Below, piece after piece: positions 39,283 through 47,179 of a stretch of 64,000 bases of DNA; the stretch's first letter is position 1; every line of letters starts with the position of its first letter. Under the pieces are notes generated by a model. The model made no database searches. It saw only the letters and a program-made list of their open reading frames with translations, and was not told where the DNA came from. The DNA is from Allohoeflea poritis. Its GTDB lineage: Bacteria; Pseudomonadota; Alphaproteobacteria; Rhizobiales; Rhizobiaceae. A program made the position numbers and the translations under genes. The DNA lies in NCBI RefSeq assembly GCF_027889715.1, contig NZ_JAPJZH010000004.1:124001-188000 (forward strand), read 5' to 3'.

Positions 39283-41088
39283 TCACGCCCGCCTGAGCGG
39301 CAGATGAACGATAAACCGCGCGCCCCGGCGCTGGCCGGTCTTTTCATCCACCATGTTCTCGGCCGTGAGCGTGCCGCCATGGGCCTCGATGATCTGGCGG
39401 CTGATGGAAAGGCCGAGACCCGAGTTCTGGCCGAAGGCCTCGCCTTCCGGCCGGTCCGTATAGAAGCGCCGGAAAATGTGGTCGATGTTCTCGGCGCTGA
39501 TGCCGGGCCCGTTGTCTTCCACCAGGATGAGGCAGCTGTTGCGGGTGCTGGTCAGGCGAATGCGGATACGCCCGCCGATATCGGGAACGAAGGAACGGGC
39601 ATTCTCGATGAGATTGGTCACCACCTGCCCGATGCGCAGGTCGTGGCCGGACACCATGTAACGGTTCTTCTGAGCCGTTTCCCGGTCGATCTCGAAATCG
39701 ATCCGAACCATTTTCGCGCCCTTGCGGATCTGGCTGGAAATGCTGACGAGATCCTCGAGCAGACGCCGCAGGTTCACCGGCTCGGCATCCTGGCGGGCAA
39801 GTTCCGCATCGAGTCGCGAAGCATCGGAGATATCGCTGATCAGACGGTCGAGCCGACTGACATCATGCAGGATGACATCGAGCAGACGCCGCCGTGAATC
39901 GTCGTTGCGGGCCAGCGGCAGCGTCTCGACGGCGCTGCGCAGCGAGGTCAGCGGGTTCTTCAGCTCATGGCTGACATCGGCCGCGAAGCTCTCGATCGCA
40001 TCGATGCGATCGTAAAGCGCGTTGGTCATGTCGCGCACGGCCACAGAAAGGTTGCCGATCTCGTCCTGCCGAGCCGAGAAATCCGGAATCTCCTCGCGAA
40101 TGCTCACGCCGCGGCGCACCCGCTGGGCGGCATCGGCGAGACGGTGCAGCGGGTTGGCGATGGTTCCGGCGAGCAACAGCGACAACAGGATCGTCACGGC
40201 AGCGGCGACGATGAAAACGCGCACGATGGCCAGCCGCTCGGCTCGCACGATCTTGTCGATATCGCCGGCCTGGGTCGACAGCAGCAGCACGCCGAGCACC
40301 GCCCGGAAACGCTGGACCGGCACGGCAACCGAAACAATCAGCTCACCCTTGTCGGTTGCCCGCACCACGGCGCTGCGGCCACCGGTCAGCGCCGTCAGCA
40401 CCTCCTCATAGAGCGTGCCGTCGCCGCCCGGCTGTTCCTGATAGGTCGGCAGGTCGGCCCTCTGGATAAGCCGGTTGAGCGAATCCAGCAGGCGCTCCGC
40501 GAAGGGCAGGATCTCCTCGTCCAGCGGCGGCAGGTCGTAGCGCAGGATCTGCCCGGCGGAATAAAGGTGCTGGGAATCGAGGATAAGGCTGGCGTCGCGG
40601 TCGTAGATACGGGCTCTTGTGCGCGTCGGCGAGATCAGCCGGCGCAGAACCGGCGCGACGCGCTCCGGGTTGATGGGGAATTCGAGATCCTCGATTTCCC
40701 CGCCGGGGGAGATGCTTTCCCCGGCCTGCAGCTCAAGCAGCTTTTCGGGATCGATCGTTATGGAGTCGGTTTCCACGCTGGCGGAGCCGGCAATGGCGGC
40801 GGCGATGATCTCGCCCTGGGTCAGCAGGCTTTCGACGCGGGCGTCGATCAGCCCTTCGCGAAACTGGTTGAGATAAAGAATGCCGGACAGAAGGACGAGC
40901 AGGGCGGCGAGATTCAAAAACAGGATGCGCCGTGTCAGGCTGGAGAAGATGATGCGGCTCAGCGCCCGGCTGATCAGCGCGAACGGATAGGACCAGGGAC
41001 GGGCCTCGACGGCCTTTTGCGGAACCGGCCGGTCTTCCTCCTGAGGACGCTCCTGCGGTACCTCGCTGTGATCAAAATTCGCCGTCAT
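39283..41088 (-). CDS. chvG: Sensor histidine kinase ChvG (ExoS)
   Basis: This 601-residue inner-membrane kinase has a cytoplasmic tail and a first helix (about 52-72), a periplasmic sensing domain (about 75-275), a second helix (IVRVFIVAAAVTILLSLLLA), a HAMP domain, the H-box FAADVSHELKNPLTSLRS, and a GHKL domain with NLIENARSF, DNGPGIS and NSGLGLSIS. ChvG/ExoS senses acid or envelope conditions and controls exopolysaccharide and symbiosis or virulence genes through ChvI. It is transcribed with chvI (20-base gap) and hprK follows. Confidence 0.95.
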   Translation of the reverse strand: MTANFDHSEVPQERPQEEDRPVPQKAVEARPWSYPFALISRALSRIIFSSLTRRILFLNLAALLVLLSGILYLNQFREGLIDARVESLLTQGEIIAAAIAGSASVETDSITIDPEKLLELQAGESISPGGEIEDLEFPINPERVAPVLRRLISPTRTRARIYDRDASLILDSQHLYSAGQILRYDLPPLDEEILPFAERLLDSLNRLIQRADLPTYQEQPGGDGTLYEEVLTALTGGRSAVVRATDKGELIVSVAVPVQRFRAVLGVLLLSTQAGDIDKIVRAERLAIVRVFIVAAAVTILLSLLLAGTIANPLHRLADAAQRVRRGVSIREEIPDFSARQDEIGNLSVAVRDMTNALYDRIDAIESFAADVSHELKNPLTSLRSAVETLPLARNDDSRRRLLDVILHDVSRLDRLISDISDASRLDAELARQDAEPVNLRRLLEDLVSISSQIRKGAKMVRIDFEIDRETAQKNRYMVSGHDLRIGQVVTNLIENARSFVPDIGGRIRIRLTSTRNSCLILVEDNGPGISAENIDHIFRRFYTDRPEGEAFGQNSGLGLSISRQIIEAHGGTLTAENMVDEKTGQRRGARFIVHLPLRRA

Positions 41089-41108
41089 ATACCCGGACTG
41101 TTTCGCAA

Positions 41109-41816
41109 TCAGTCTTCCCGGAACCGGTAACCGACCCCGTAGAGAGTCTCGATCATATCAAAATCATTGTCGACCATCTTGAATTTCTTGCGCAGGCGCT
41201 TGATGTGGCTGTCGATCGTGCGATCGTCGACATAAACCTGCTCGTCATAGGCCGCGTCCATGAGCGAATCCCGGCTCTTGACGACACCCGGACGCTGGGC
41301 AAGCGAATGCAGGATCAGGAACTCGGTCACCGTCAACGTGACCGGCTGTCCCTTCCAGGTGCAGGTGTGGCGCTCCTGGTCCATGACAAGCTGTCCGCGT
41401 TCCAGGCTTGTGCTCTCCATCGGGCCGGCCTTGGCCGGCGCTGTGGCGTCGCGGCCGGCGGCGCGGCGCAAAATCGCCTTGACGCGCTCGACCAAGAGCC
41501 GCTGCGAAAACGGCTTGGTGATGAAGTCGTCGGCGCCCATCTTGAGGCCGAACAGTTCGTCGATCTCCTCGTCCTTGGAGGTGAGGAAGATGACGGGAAT
41601 GTCCAGCTTCTGACGCAATCGGCGCAGAAGCTCCATTCCGTCCATGCGCGGCATCTTGATGTCGAGGATCGCCAGTTGCGGCGGGCGGGCCACAAGCCCC
41701 TCAAGCGCGGAGGCGCCATCGGTGTAGGTTTCGACACGATATCCTTCCGATTCCAGCGCGATGGAAACGGATGTCAGGATATTGCGGTCGTCGTCGACGA
41801 GCGCGATTGTCTGCAT
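41109..41816 (-). CDS. chvI: Response regulator ChvI (OmpR/PhoB type)
   Basis: This 235-residue regulator has a receiver domain with acidic pocket VDDD (7-10), phospho-Asp52 in [13 protein letters not shown], the switch Thr/Ser (FLTSKDE), and Lys in ITKPFSQ. The winged-helix DNA-binding domain ends in [12 protein letters not shown]. It is the partner of ChvG. I chose ATG 41816 (GGAGAG, 9 bases upstream); an ATG two codons earlier has poor spacing. The gene diverges from pckA. Confidence 0.96.
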   Translation of the reverse strand: MQTIALVDDDRNILTSVSIALESEGYRVETYTDGASALEGLVARPPQLAILDIKMPRMDGMELLRRLRQKLDIPVIFLTSKDEEIDELFGLKMGADDFITKPFSQRLLVERVKAILRRAAGRDATAPAKAGPMESTSLERGQLVMDQERHTCTWKGQPVTLTVTEFLILHSLAQRPGVVKSRDSLMDAAYDEQVYVDDRTIDSHIKRLRKKFKMVDNDFDMIETLYGVGYRFRED

Positions 41817-41998
41817 GTGCATTCTCTCCGTCAGCAATGCCGGGCGGTCCGGTTTGGCCGGCACCCATAATATATCGGGCGTGTCATGAGGCCAAAGGTG
41901 GAACAAATTGTGGCATAGATGGCTTTGGGCCTCTTTTCAACGGCGCGGCTTCATCCGCCTTGCCCTTTGTAATCTTGTGTCTTGCCGCGTGATTTAAA

Positions 41999-42030
41999 CG
42001 ATTTAAAAATTCCGAAACTTTTTTAAATCG
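41999..42030. promoter_or_regulatory. AT-rich inverted repeat in the chvI-pckA gap
   Basis: CGATTTAAAAA and TTTTTAAATCG form a perfect 11+11 inverted repeat with a 10-base spacer; another GATTTAAA lies just before it at 41991. The 331-base gap (41817-42147) between the divergent chvI and pckA is far richer in A and T than its surroundings and must hold both promoters. Confidence 0.45.
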
Positions 42031-42071
42031 ATTAATATCTTGAAATCATTAATCTTTTTAACAGGTGGCTG

Positions 42072-42100
42072 TTGCGAAATTTAAATTTCGCCCCTATGGT
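42072..42100 (+). promoter_or_regulatory. Putative pckA promoter with overlapping 18-bp palindrome
   Basis: TTGCGA (42072) and TATGGT (42095) are 17 bases apart, a plausible -35/-10 pair ending 48 bases before the pckA ATG. A perfect palindrome, GCGAAATTTAAATTTCGC (42074-42091), covers the -35 element and most of the spacer, exactly where a repressor would block RNA polymerase. Confidence 0.5.
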
Positions 42101-42147
42101 CCGGCAACTTTTTACCGGGCAACCGCAGATCAAAGGTGGCAAAATCC

Positions 42148-43770
42148 ATGCATGCGACAGGACCTGAAACCGGAAAACGCAATCTTTCCAACGGTATCGA
42201 CACGATCGGACTGAGCGGCCTGCAGCATGTCTATTACAATCTCAACGAAGCCGAGCTTTATGAGCAGGCCCTGTGCCGGGGCGAGGCCGTCATCACCGCG
42301 CAGGGTGCGCTGCGGGCACTCACCGGCCAGCACACCGGCCGGTCGGCGCAGGACAAATATGTCGTGCGTGATGAAAAAACCGGGCCGCTGATCTGGTGGG
42401 ACAACAACAAGGCCCTGTCGCCGGCGCATTTCGACACGCTGCTTTCCGATTTCAAGGCCTACGCGAAGGGCAAAGAACTTTTCGTGCAGGATCTGATCGG
42501 CGGCGCCGATGAAAGCCACGCGCTGGCCTCGCGCATCGTCACGGAGTTTGCCTGGCATTCGCTGTTCATCCGCAACTTGCTGATCCGGCCCGAGCGCGCG
42601 GCGCTGGGCGGTTTCGAGGCGGAGCTGACCATTGTCGACTTTCCCGGCTTCAAGGCCGATCCGGAACGTCATGGCTGCAGCAGCGAGACGGTGATTGCCG
42701 TCGATCTGGAACGGCGCCTGGTGCTGATCGCCGGCACCTCCTATGCCGGCGAGATGAAGAAGTCCGTCTTCACCGCCCTCAACTACCTGCTGCCGGAGCG
42801 CGGCGTCATGCCTATGCACTGCTCGGCGAACCAGGGCCCCGACGGCGACACGGCGATCTTCTTCGGTCTATCGGGTACCGGCAAGACAACGCTCTCGGCC
42901 GATCCGAACCGAACCCTGATCGGCGACGATGAACATGGATGGGGCGAGGACGGCGTCTTCAATTTCGAGGGCGGCTGCTACGCAAAGACCATTCGCCTTT
43001 CCGAGGAAGCGGAGCCGGAAATCTACGCCACGACACAGCACTTCGGCACGGTGCTCGAGAACGTCGTTCTTGATGAGAACAGGCAGCCGGATTTCGACGA
43101 CGGCTCACTGACGGAAAACACCCGCTGCGCCTATCCGCTGCATTTCATTCCCAATGCCAGCGCCACCGGCCGGGCCGGACAGCCCCGCAACATCATCATG
43201 CTGACGGCCGATGCCTTCGGCGTGCTGCCGCCGATCGCCCGGCTGACACCGGCCCAGGCCATGTATCACTTCCTTTCCGGCTATACCGCCAAGGTGGCCG
43301 GCACCGAAAAGGGCGTCACGGAGCCGCAGGCGACCTTCTCCACCTGCTTCGGCGCGCCCTTCATGCCGCGCCATCCGTCCGAATACGGCAATCTGCTGCG
43401 CGATCTGATCGCCCGCCACGACGTCGATTGCTGGCTGGTCAATACCGGCTGGACCGGCGGCGCCTTCGGAACCGGCAGCCGCATGCCAATCAGGGCGACC
43501 CGCACCCTCTTGACGGCGGCGCTGGACGGATCGCTGGCAAAAGCCGATTTCCGAACCGATCCGCATTTCGGCATCGCCGTGCCGGTCTCGGTCGAGGGCG
43601 TCGACAGCGCCATTCTCGATCCGCGCTCGACCTGGTCGGATCCGCAGGCTTATGACGCGCAGGCGCGCCGCCTTGTCGACATGTTCATCGACAATTTCGC
43701 CAAATTCGAGGATCACGTCGGCACAGACGTCCGCGGCGCGGCGCCGGGGATGGCGCAAGCGGCCGAATAG
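42148..43770 (+). CDS. pckA: Phosphoenolpyruvate carboxykinase (ATP)
   Basis: This 540-residue enzyme converts oxaloacetate to PEP, opening gluconeogenesis from C4 acids. [37 protein letters not shown] with kinase-1a loop [14 protein letters not shown], and [20 protein letters not shown] are all present. I chose ATG 42148, nine bases after AAAGGTGG, over an in-frame GTG at 42136. The position beside chvI is conserved in rhizobia. A strong terminator follows. Confidence 0.98.
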   Translation: MHATGPETGKRNLSNGIDTIGLSGLQHVYYNLNEAELYEQALCRGEAVITAQGALRALTGQHTGRSAQDKYVVRDEKTGPLIWWDNNKALSPAHFDTLLSDFKAYAKGKELFVQDLIGGADESHALASRIVTEFAWHSLFIRNLLIRPERAALGGFEAELTIVDFPGFKADPERHGCSSETVIAVDLERRLVLIAGTSYAGEMKKSVFTALNYLLPERGVMPMHCSANQGPDGDTAIFFGLSGTGKTTLSADPNRTLIGDDEHGWGEDGVFNFEGGCYAKTIRLSEEAEPEIYATTQHFGTVLENVVLDENRQPDFDDGSLTENTRCAYPLHFIPNASATGRAGQPRNIIMLTADAFGVLPPIARLTPAQAMYHFLSGYTAKVAGTEKGVTEPQATFSTCFGAPFMPRHPSEYGNLLRDLIARHDVDCWLVNTGWTGGAFGTGSRMPIRATRTLLTAALDGSLAKADFRTDPHFGIAVPVSVEGVDSAILDPRSTWSDPQAYDAQARRLVDMFIDNFAKFEDHVGTDVRGAAPGMAQAAE

Positions 43771-43798
43771 ATCCGGAAAATTCCTGGAGGAGGACAAG

Positions 43799-43824
43799 CC
43801 CGCGGAGCAATCCGCGGGTTTTTT
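43799..43824 (+). terminator. Rho-independent terminator of pckA
   Basis: CCCGCGGA and TCCGCGGG form a perfect 8-base stem with loop GCAA, followed by TTTTTT. It lies 28 bases after the pckA stop. Confidence 0.9.
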
Positions 43825-43879
43825 GTGTGAATAGGGCAGGGTAGTATTGCGTTGAATTCAACGGACCGGCAACGCACCC

Positions 43880-44314
43880 ATGGCAAGCGAGTCCCTTTAC
43901 ATCAATGCGACGATTACGGTGGCCGGCTGGGAGCTGGTGGAGCAATTCATTCGCGCATCGGGGCCGGGCGGCCAGAACGTCAACAAGGTCGCGACCTCCG
44001 TTCAGTTGCGGTTCGATGCGCGCTCATCGCCCTCGCTGCCCGAACGTGTCAAGCACAACCTCGTTTCGCTTGCCGGCCGGCGCATGAGCAAGGACGGCGT
44101 CATCGTCATCGAGGCTGACCGTTTCAGGACCCAGGAGCGCAACCGCGCCGACGCGCGCGACCGGCTGAAGGCGCTGATCGAGCAGGCCGCCGCGCCACCA
44201 CCGCCGAAACGCAAGAAGACCAGGCCGACCAAGGGTGCCGTCGAACGCAGACTCAAGGCGAAGGCGGCGCGGTCGGGCATCAAGAAGCTGCGCGGTTCGG
44301 TGGAACGGGAATGA
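43880..44314 (+). CDS. arfB: Alternative ribosome-rescue factor ArfB (YaeJ), peptidyl-tRNA hydrolase
   Basis: This 144-residue protein has the release-factor catalytic motif in RASGPGGQNVNKVATSVQL (GGQ at about residue 33-35) without the stop-codon recognition domains. It ends in a long Lys/Arg tail (from about 105, RKKTRPTKGAVERRLKAKA) that enters the empty mRNA channel of stalled ribosomes. Both parts are needed for rescue of ribosomes on mRNAs without a stop codon. Its stop overlaps the alkB start (ATGA). Confidence 0.94.
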   Translation: MASESLYINATITVAGWELVEQFIRASGPGGQNVNKVATSVQLRFDARSSPSLPERVKHNLVSLAGRRMSKDGVIVIEADRFRTQERNRADARDRLKALIEQAAAPPPPKRKKTRPTKGAVERRLKAKAARSGIKKLRGSVERE

Positions 44315-44931
44315 GCACGCTGGCGGAGGGAATCTCCTATTATCCGGACCATTTCGACCGTCCGGCACAGGAAGCGCTGGTCGATGCCATCCGCGACGTC
44401 GTGCGCGTTGCGCCGCTTTTCGTGCCTGTCATGCCCCGGACCGGCAAACCCATGCATGTACGCATGAGCAATTGCGGGCAACTCGGCTGGGTGACCGACA
44501 AGGACAACGGCTACCGTTACCAGCCAACCCATCCACAGACCGGGCGCGCCTGGCCGCCAATCCCGCCCGCGCTGCTGCAACTGTGGGACGATGTGGCCGG
44601 TTTCGATGCGCCGCCGGAGGCCTGCCTGATCAACTTCTACGGCGATAGCGCAAAAATGGGCCTGCACCAGGACCGGGACGAACAGGAGTTCGCAGCGCCT
44701 GTCGTTTCGGTGTCGCTGGGCGATGATTGCCTGTTCCGGATCGGCGGAACGGAACGCGGCGGGCCGACGCAATCGATGCGGTTGCGCAGCGGCGATGTCA
44801 TTGTGTTGGGCGGGCCGTCGCGGCTGCGCTATCACGGTGTCGACCGGATTTATCCGGCGAGTTCGACCCTGCTGAAAGACGGCGGTCGCATAAATCTGAC
44901 CCTGAGACGGGTGTCAAATGCGTCAATCTAA
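44311..44931 (+). CDS. alkB: AlkB-type Fe(II)/2-oxoglutarate dioxygenase (alkylated-base repair)
   Basis: This 206-residue enzyme oxidatively removes methyl groups from 1-meA and 3-meC in DNA. Iron ligands are His119 and Asp121 in MGLHQDRDEQEF and His175 in RYHGVDRIYP. The 2-oxoglutarate Arg pair is in NLTLRRV (199-201), and NFYGDSAKMG matches E. coli AlkB. The last five residues (SNASI) and the stop codon come from the 33-bp repeat starting at 44914, so the native C-terminus may have been altered; the catalytic core is complete. Confidence 0.93.
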   Translation: MSTLAEGISYYPDHFDRPAQEALVDAIRDVVRVAPLFVPVMPRTGKPMHVRMSNCGQLGWVTDKDNGYRYQPTHPQTGRAWPPIPPALLQLWDDVAGFDAPPEACLINFYGDSAKMGLHQDRDEQEFAAPVVSVSLGDDCLFRIGGTERGGPTQSMRLRSGDVIVLGGPSRLRYHGVDRIYPASSTLLKDGGRINLTLRRVSNASI

Positions 44932-44946
44932 TCACAACTCGCTCTA
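44914..44946 (-). repeat. Single copy of the 33-bp terminal repeat, overlapping the end of alkB
   Basis: All 33 bases are identical to 38221-38253. No partner repeat or element interior is found beside it. It encodes the last five residues and the TAA stop of alkB and lies just before the glycan cluster. Confidence 0.9.
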
Positions 44947-45034
44947 GATGCCCAACTGGCGCCCGGTTCTTAACTGGCCATTTACTTGAAATCGATAGCC
45001 TCTTCTCGTCATTTTGAATCGGACGGCCGTACCT

Positions 45035-46057
45035 GTGACCCAAGACCTCTCTCAAGGTGGCGTCAATAATCGCCCCATCTATTCGCTTGTTCTTCCGATA
45101 TTCAACGAGGAAGCCGTTTTACCGATCCTCGCGAAGCGCATCACCGAGCTGCTCGATCAGCTTGACGGCCCCTGCGAGGCGATATTCGTCGATGACGGCA
45201 GCAGCGATACCAGCGTTATTTTCCTGCGGGAAATGGTCAATCAGGACAGCCGCTTCAAACTGATCGAACTGTCTCGCAATTTCGGGCATCAGATCGCCAT
45301 TACCGCCGGTATGGATGCAGCGACGGGCGATGCCGTTATCGTCATGGACGCCGATCTTCAGGACCCGCCGGAGGTCGTGTTCGATCTGATCGCCAAATGG
45401 AAGGAAGGGTTTGAGATCGTCTACGCCAAGCGCATCAAGCGTGAAGGCGAGACCGTGTTCAAGAAGATCAGCGCAAATCTCTTCTATAAGGTCCTCGATC
45501 GAATGACATCGGTCGACATACCGCGCGATGTCGGTGATTTCCGGCTTGTCGGGCGCAAGGCCCTGACGACGTTCCAGGGCATGCCCGAGCGTGACCGGTT
45601 CGTCCGCGGCATGTTCGGCTGGATGGGCTTCCGTCAGACGGAGGTGCCGTTCGAGCGACCGGCAAGAGCCGCCGGCGAAACCAAATACCCGTTGTGGAAA
45701 ATGCTCCGCCTGGCGGTCCATGGCATTGTCAGCTTTTCGGAAAAGCCGCTGCGCGCCGCTCTCTGGCTGGGCCTCGGGATCTCCCTCATGGCCGGCCTTT
45801 TCGGCGTCTACGCGCTGTTTGCCTGGCTTTTCAAGGCGAATGTGGTCGAAGGCTGGACCTCAACCATGGTCGTCGTGTCGTTCCTTTTCGGGATCAACAT
45901 CTTCATGACGGGCATTATCGGACTTTATGTCGGCGGTATCCATGCGGAGGTCAAACGACGCCCGCTTTACGTCATCGATCGCCTCGCCGGCTTTCAGCAT
46001 GGCGCTGAAGCTGAGTTCGACCGGCGTCAGGGCGGTACCGACCGGAGGATCGCCTGA
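45035..46057 (+). CDS. Family 2 glycosyltransferase, DPM1/GtrB-like with two membrane helices
   Basis: This 340-residue enzyme opens with SLVLPIFNEEAVLP and FVDDGSSDTS, then VIVMDADLQDPPEVV (metal-binding region), typical of polyprenyl-phosphate sugar transferases. Two membrane helices follow near residues 235-255 and 275-295, with a short cytoplasmic tail. Such proteins load glucose or another sugar onto undecaprenyl phosphate at the inner face of the membrane. The start is uncertain: GTG 45035 follows GGACGG, while a TTG at 45014 lacks a ribosome site. It leads a run with a methyltransferase and gtrA. Confidence 0.88.
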   Translation: MTQDLSQGGVNNRPIYSLVLPIFNEEAVLPILAKRITELLDQLDGPCEAIFVDDGSSDTSVIFLREMVNQDSRFKLIELSRNFGHQIAITAGMDAATGDAVIVMDADLQDPPEVVFDLIAKWKEGFEIVYAKRIKREGETVFKKISANLFYKVLDRMTSVDIPRDVGDFRLVGRKALTTFQGMPERDRFVRGMFGWMGFRQTEVPFERPARAAGETKYPLWKMLRLAVHGIVSFSEKPLRAALWLGLGISLMAGLFGVYALFAWLFKANVVEGWTSTMVVVSFLFGINIFMTGIIGLYVGGIHAEVKRRPLYVIDRLAGFQHGAEAEFDRRQGGTDRRIA

Positions 46058-46749
46058 TGGCGACACTTTTTGACAGCTATCGGTCCAGCTATGACAACGT
46101 TGTCGAGGATTCGGTCAGTTTTTCCGGCCTCAAGCACGATTTTTTCCTGGAGGCAAAGGCCGACCTGCTGGCCAGACTGATCGTGGAGCGGCGGCTCGTC
46201 GGGCATCCGGACGGCCCGCGCACCCTGGATGTCGGTTGCGGTATCGGTGCCCTGCATCCTTATCTGAGCAAAATTCTTCCGCGCCTGGAAGGATGCGATA
46301 TTTCCAGCGAATCCATCGAACGGGCCCGCATGGACAATCCGGATGTTGCGTATCAAAGCTATATCGCGCCATCACTGCCCTATTCCGACAATACATTCGA
46401 CCTGGCTTTCGCGGTCTGTGTCATGCATCACGTCATTCCGCAGGACTGGTGCGGCTTCATCCGTGAAATGAAAAGGATCGTCCGGCCGGGCGGCTGCGTC
46501 ACGATCATCGAGCACAATCCTCTCAATCCGCTGACGCGGCTCGCCGTCCTGCGCTGCCCGTTTGATGAAGATGCGGTTCTCCTCAGTCACAGAAAGACGG
46601 CCAGACTTCTTCAGGACAGCGGTTTGCGCAATGTGCGAAGCGAATATTTTCTGCTTCTGCCGACCAAGGCACGGCCCGCGCGGTCCGTGGAAAGAGCGCT
46701 TTCGCGCTTGCCGTTCGGCGCACAATACGCCACCAGCGCCATCGTGTAG
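46057..46749 (+). CDS. Class I SAM-dependent methyltransferase
   Basis: This 230-residue protein has the SAM-binding loop TLDVGCGIGALHPYL at about residue 50, the acidic residue in EGCDISSESIERAR, and CVMHHVIPQDW with the post-loop motif KRIVRPGGCVTIIEHN, as in UbiE-like methyltransferases. The acceptor is unknown; its position, with the start sharing one base with the GT2 stop (TGATG), suggests modification of the same glycan or lipid-linked sugar. Confidence 0.85.
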   Translation: MATLFDSYRSSYDNVVEDSVSFSGLKHDFFLEAKADLLARLIVERRLVGHPDGPRTLDVGCGIGALHPYLSKILPRLEGCDISSESIERARMDNPDVAYQSYIAPSLPYSDNTFDLAFAVCVMHHVIPQDWCGFIREMKRIVRPGGCVTIIEHNPLNPLTRLAVLRCPFDEDAVLLSHRKTARLLQDSGLRNVRSEYFLLLPTKARPARSVERALSRLPFGAQYATSAIV

Positions 46750-46760
46750 CGGCTGATATC

Positions 46761-47162
46761 ATGCGTGGCAGCAAAGCGTTTCACCTGGTATCGAAATTCG
46801 CCCTTGTCGGCCTGTCGGCAACGCTTCTTTACGCGGTGCTGGCGACAGTCTTCGAGATGCAACTGGGTGCATCCCTCGGACAGGCTACGGTTTCGATTGC
46901 CGCCTACGCCATCGCAGCCCTGTTTTCATACAGCGCGCACAGGGTTTTTACCTTTGCTTCAAACGGCGCCTACAGGCTTGAAATTCCGCGATTTGCTCTG
47001 CTGACCGCAACCGGTGCCGCACTTTCCTTCGCCCTGCCTGCCTTCATCGGCGGATTTCTCGGGCTGCCGATGTTCGTTTCGGTTGCGTGTGTGTGCGTGG
47101 TCATTCCGCTGATCAATTTTGTCGCGCTCGACCGGTGGGTCTTCGGCGACCGAGGCAACTGA
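46761..47162 (+). CDS. GtrA-like membrane protein
   Basis: This 133-residue protein has four hydrophobic segments and the GtrA fold: FALVGLSATLLYAVLATVFE at the start, YAIAALFSYSAHRVFTF in the centre (the S-x-x-x-R-x-F-x-F core) and VIPLINFVALDRWVFGD at the end. GtrA proteins are thought to flip sugar-charged undecaprenyl phosphate to the periplasmic face. It lies 11 bases after the methyltransferase and forms a GtrA/GtrB pair with the GT2 enzyme. Confidence 0.85.
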   Translation: MRGSKAFHLVSKFALVGLSATLLYAVLATVFEMQLGASLGQATVSIAAYAIAALFSYSAHRVFTFASNGAYRLEIPRFALLTATGAALSFALPAFIGGFLGLPMFVSVACVCVVIPLINFVALDRWVFGDRGN

Positions 47163-47179
47163 CAAGGCGGAGGCTGCAC

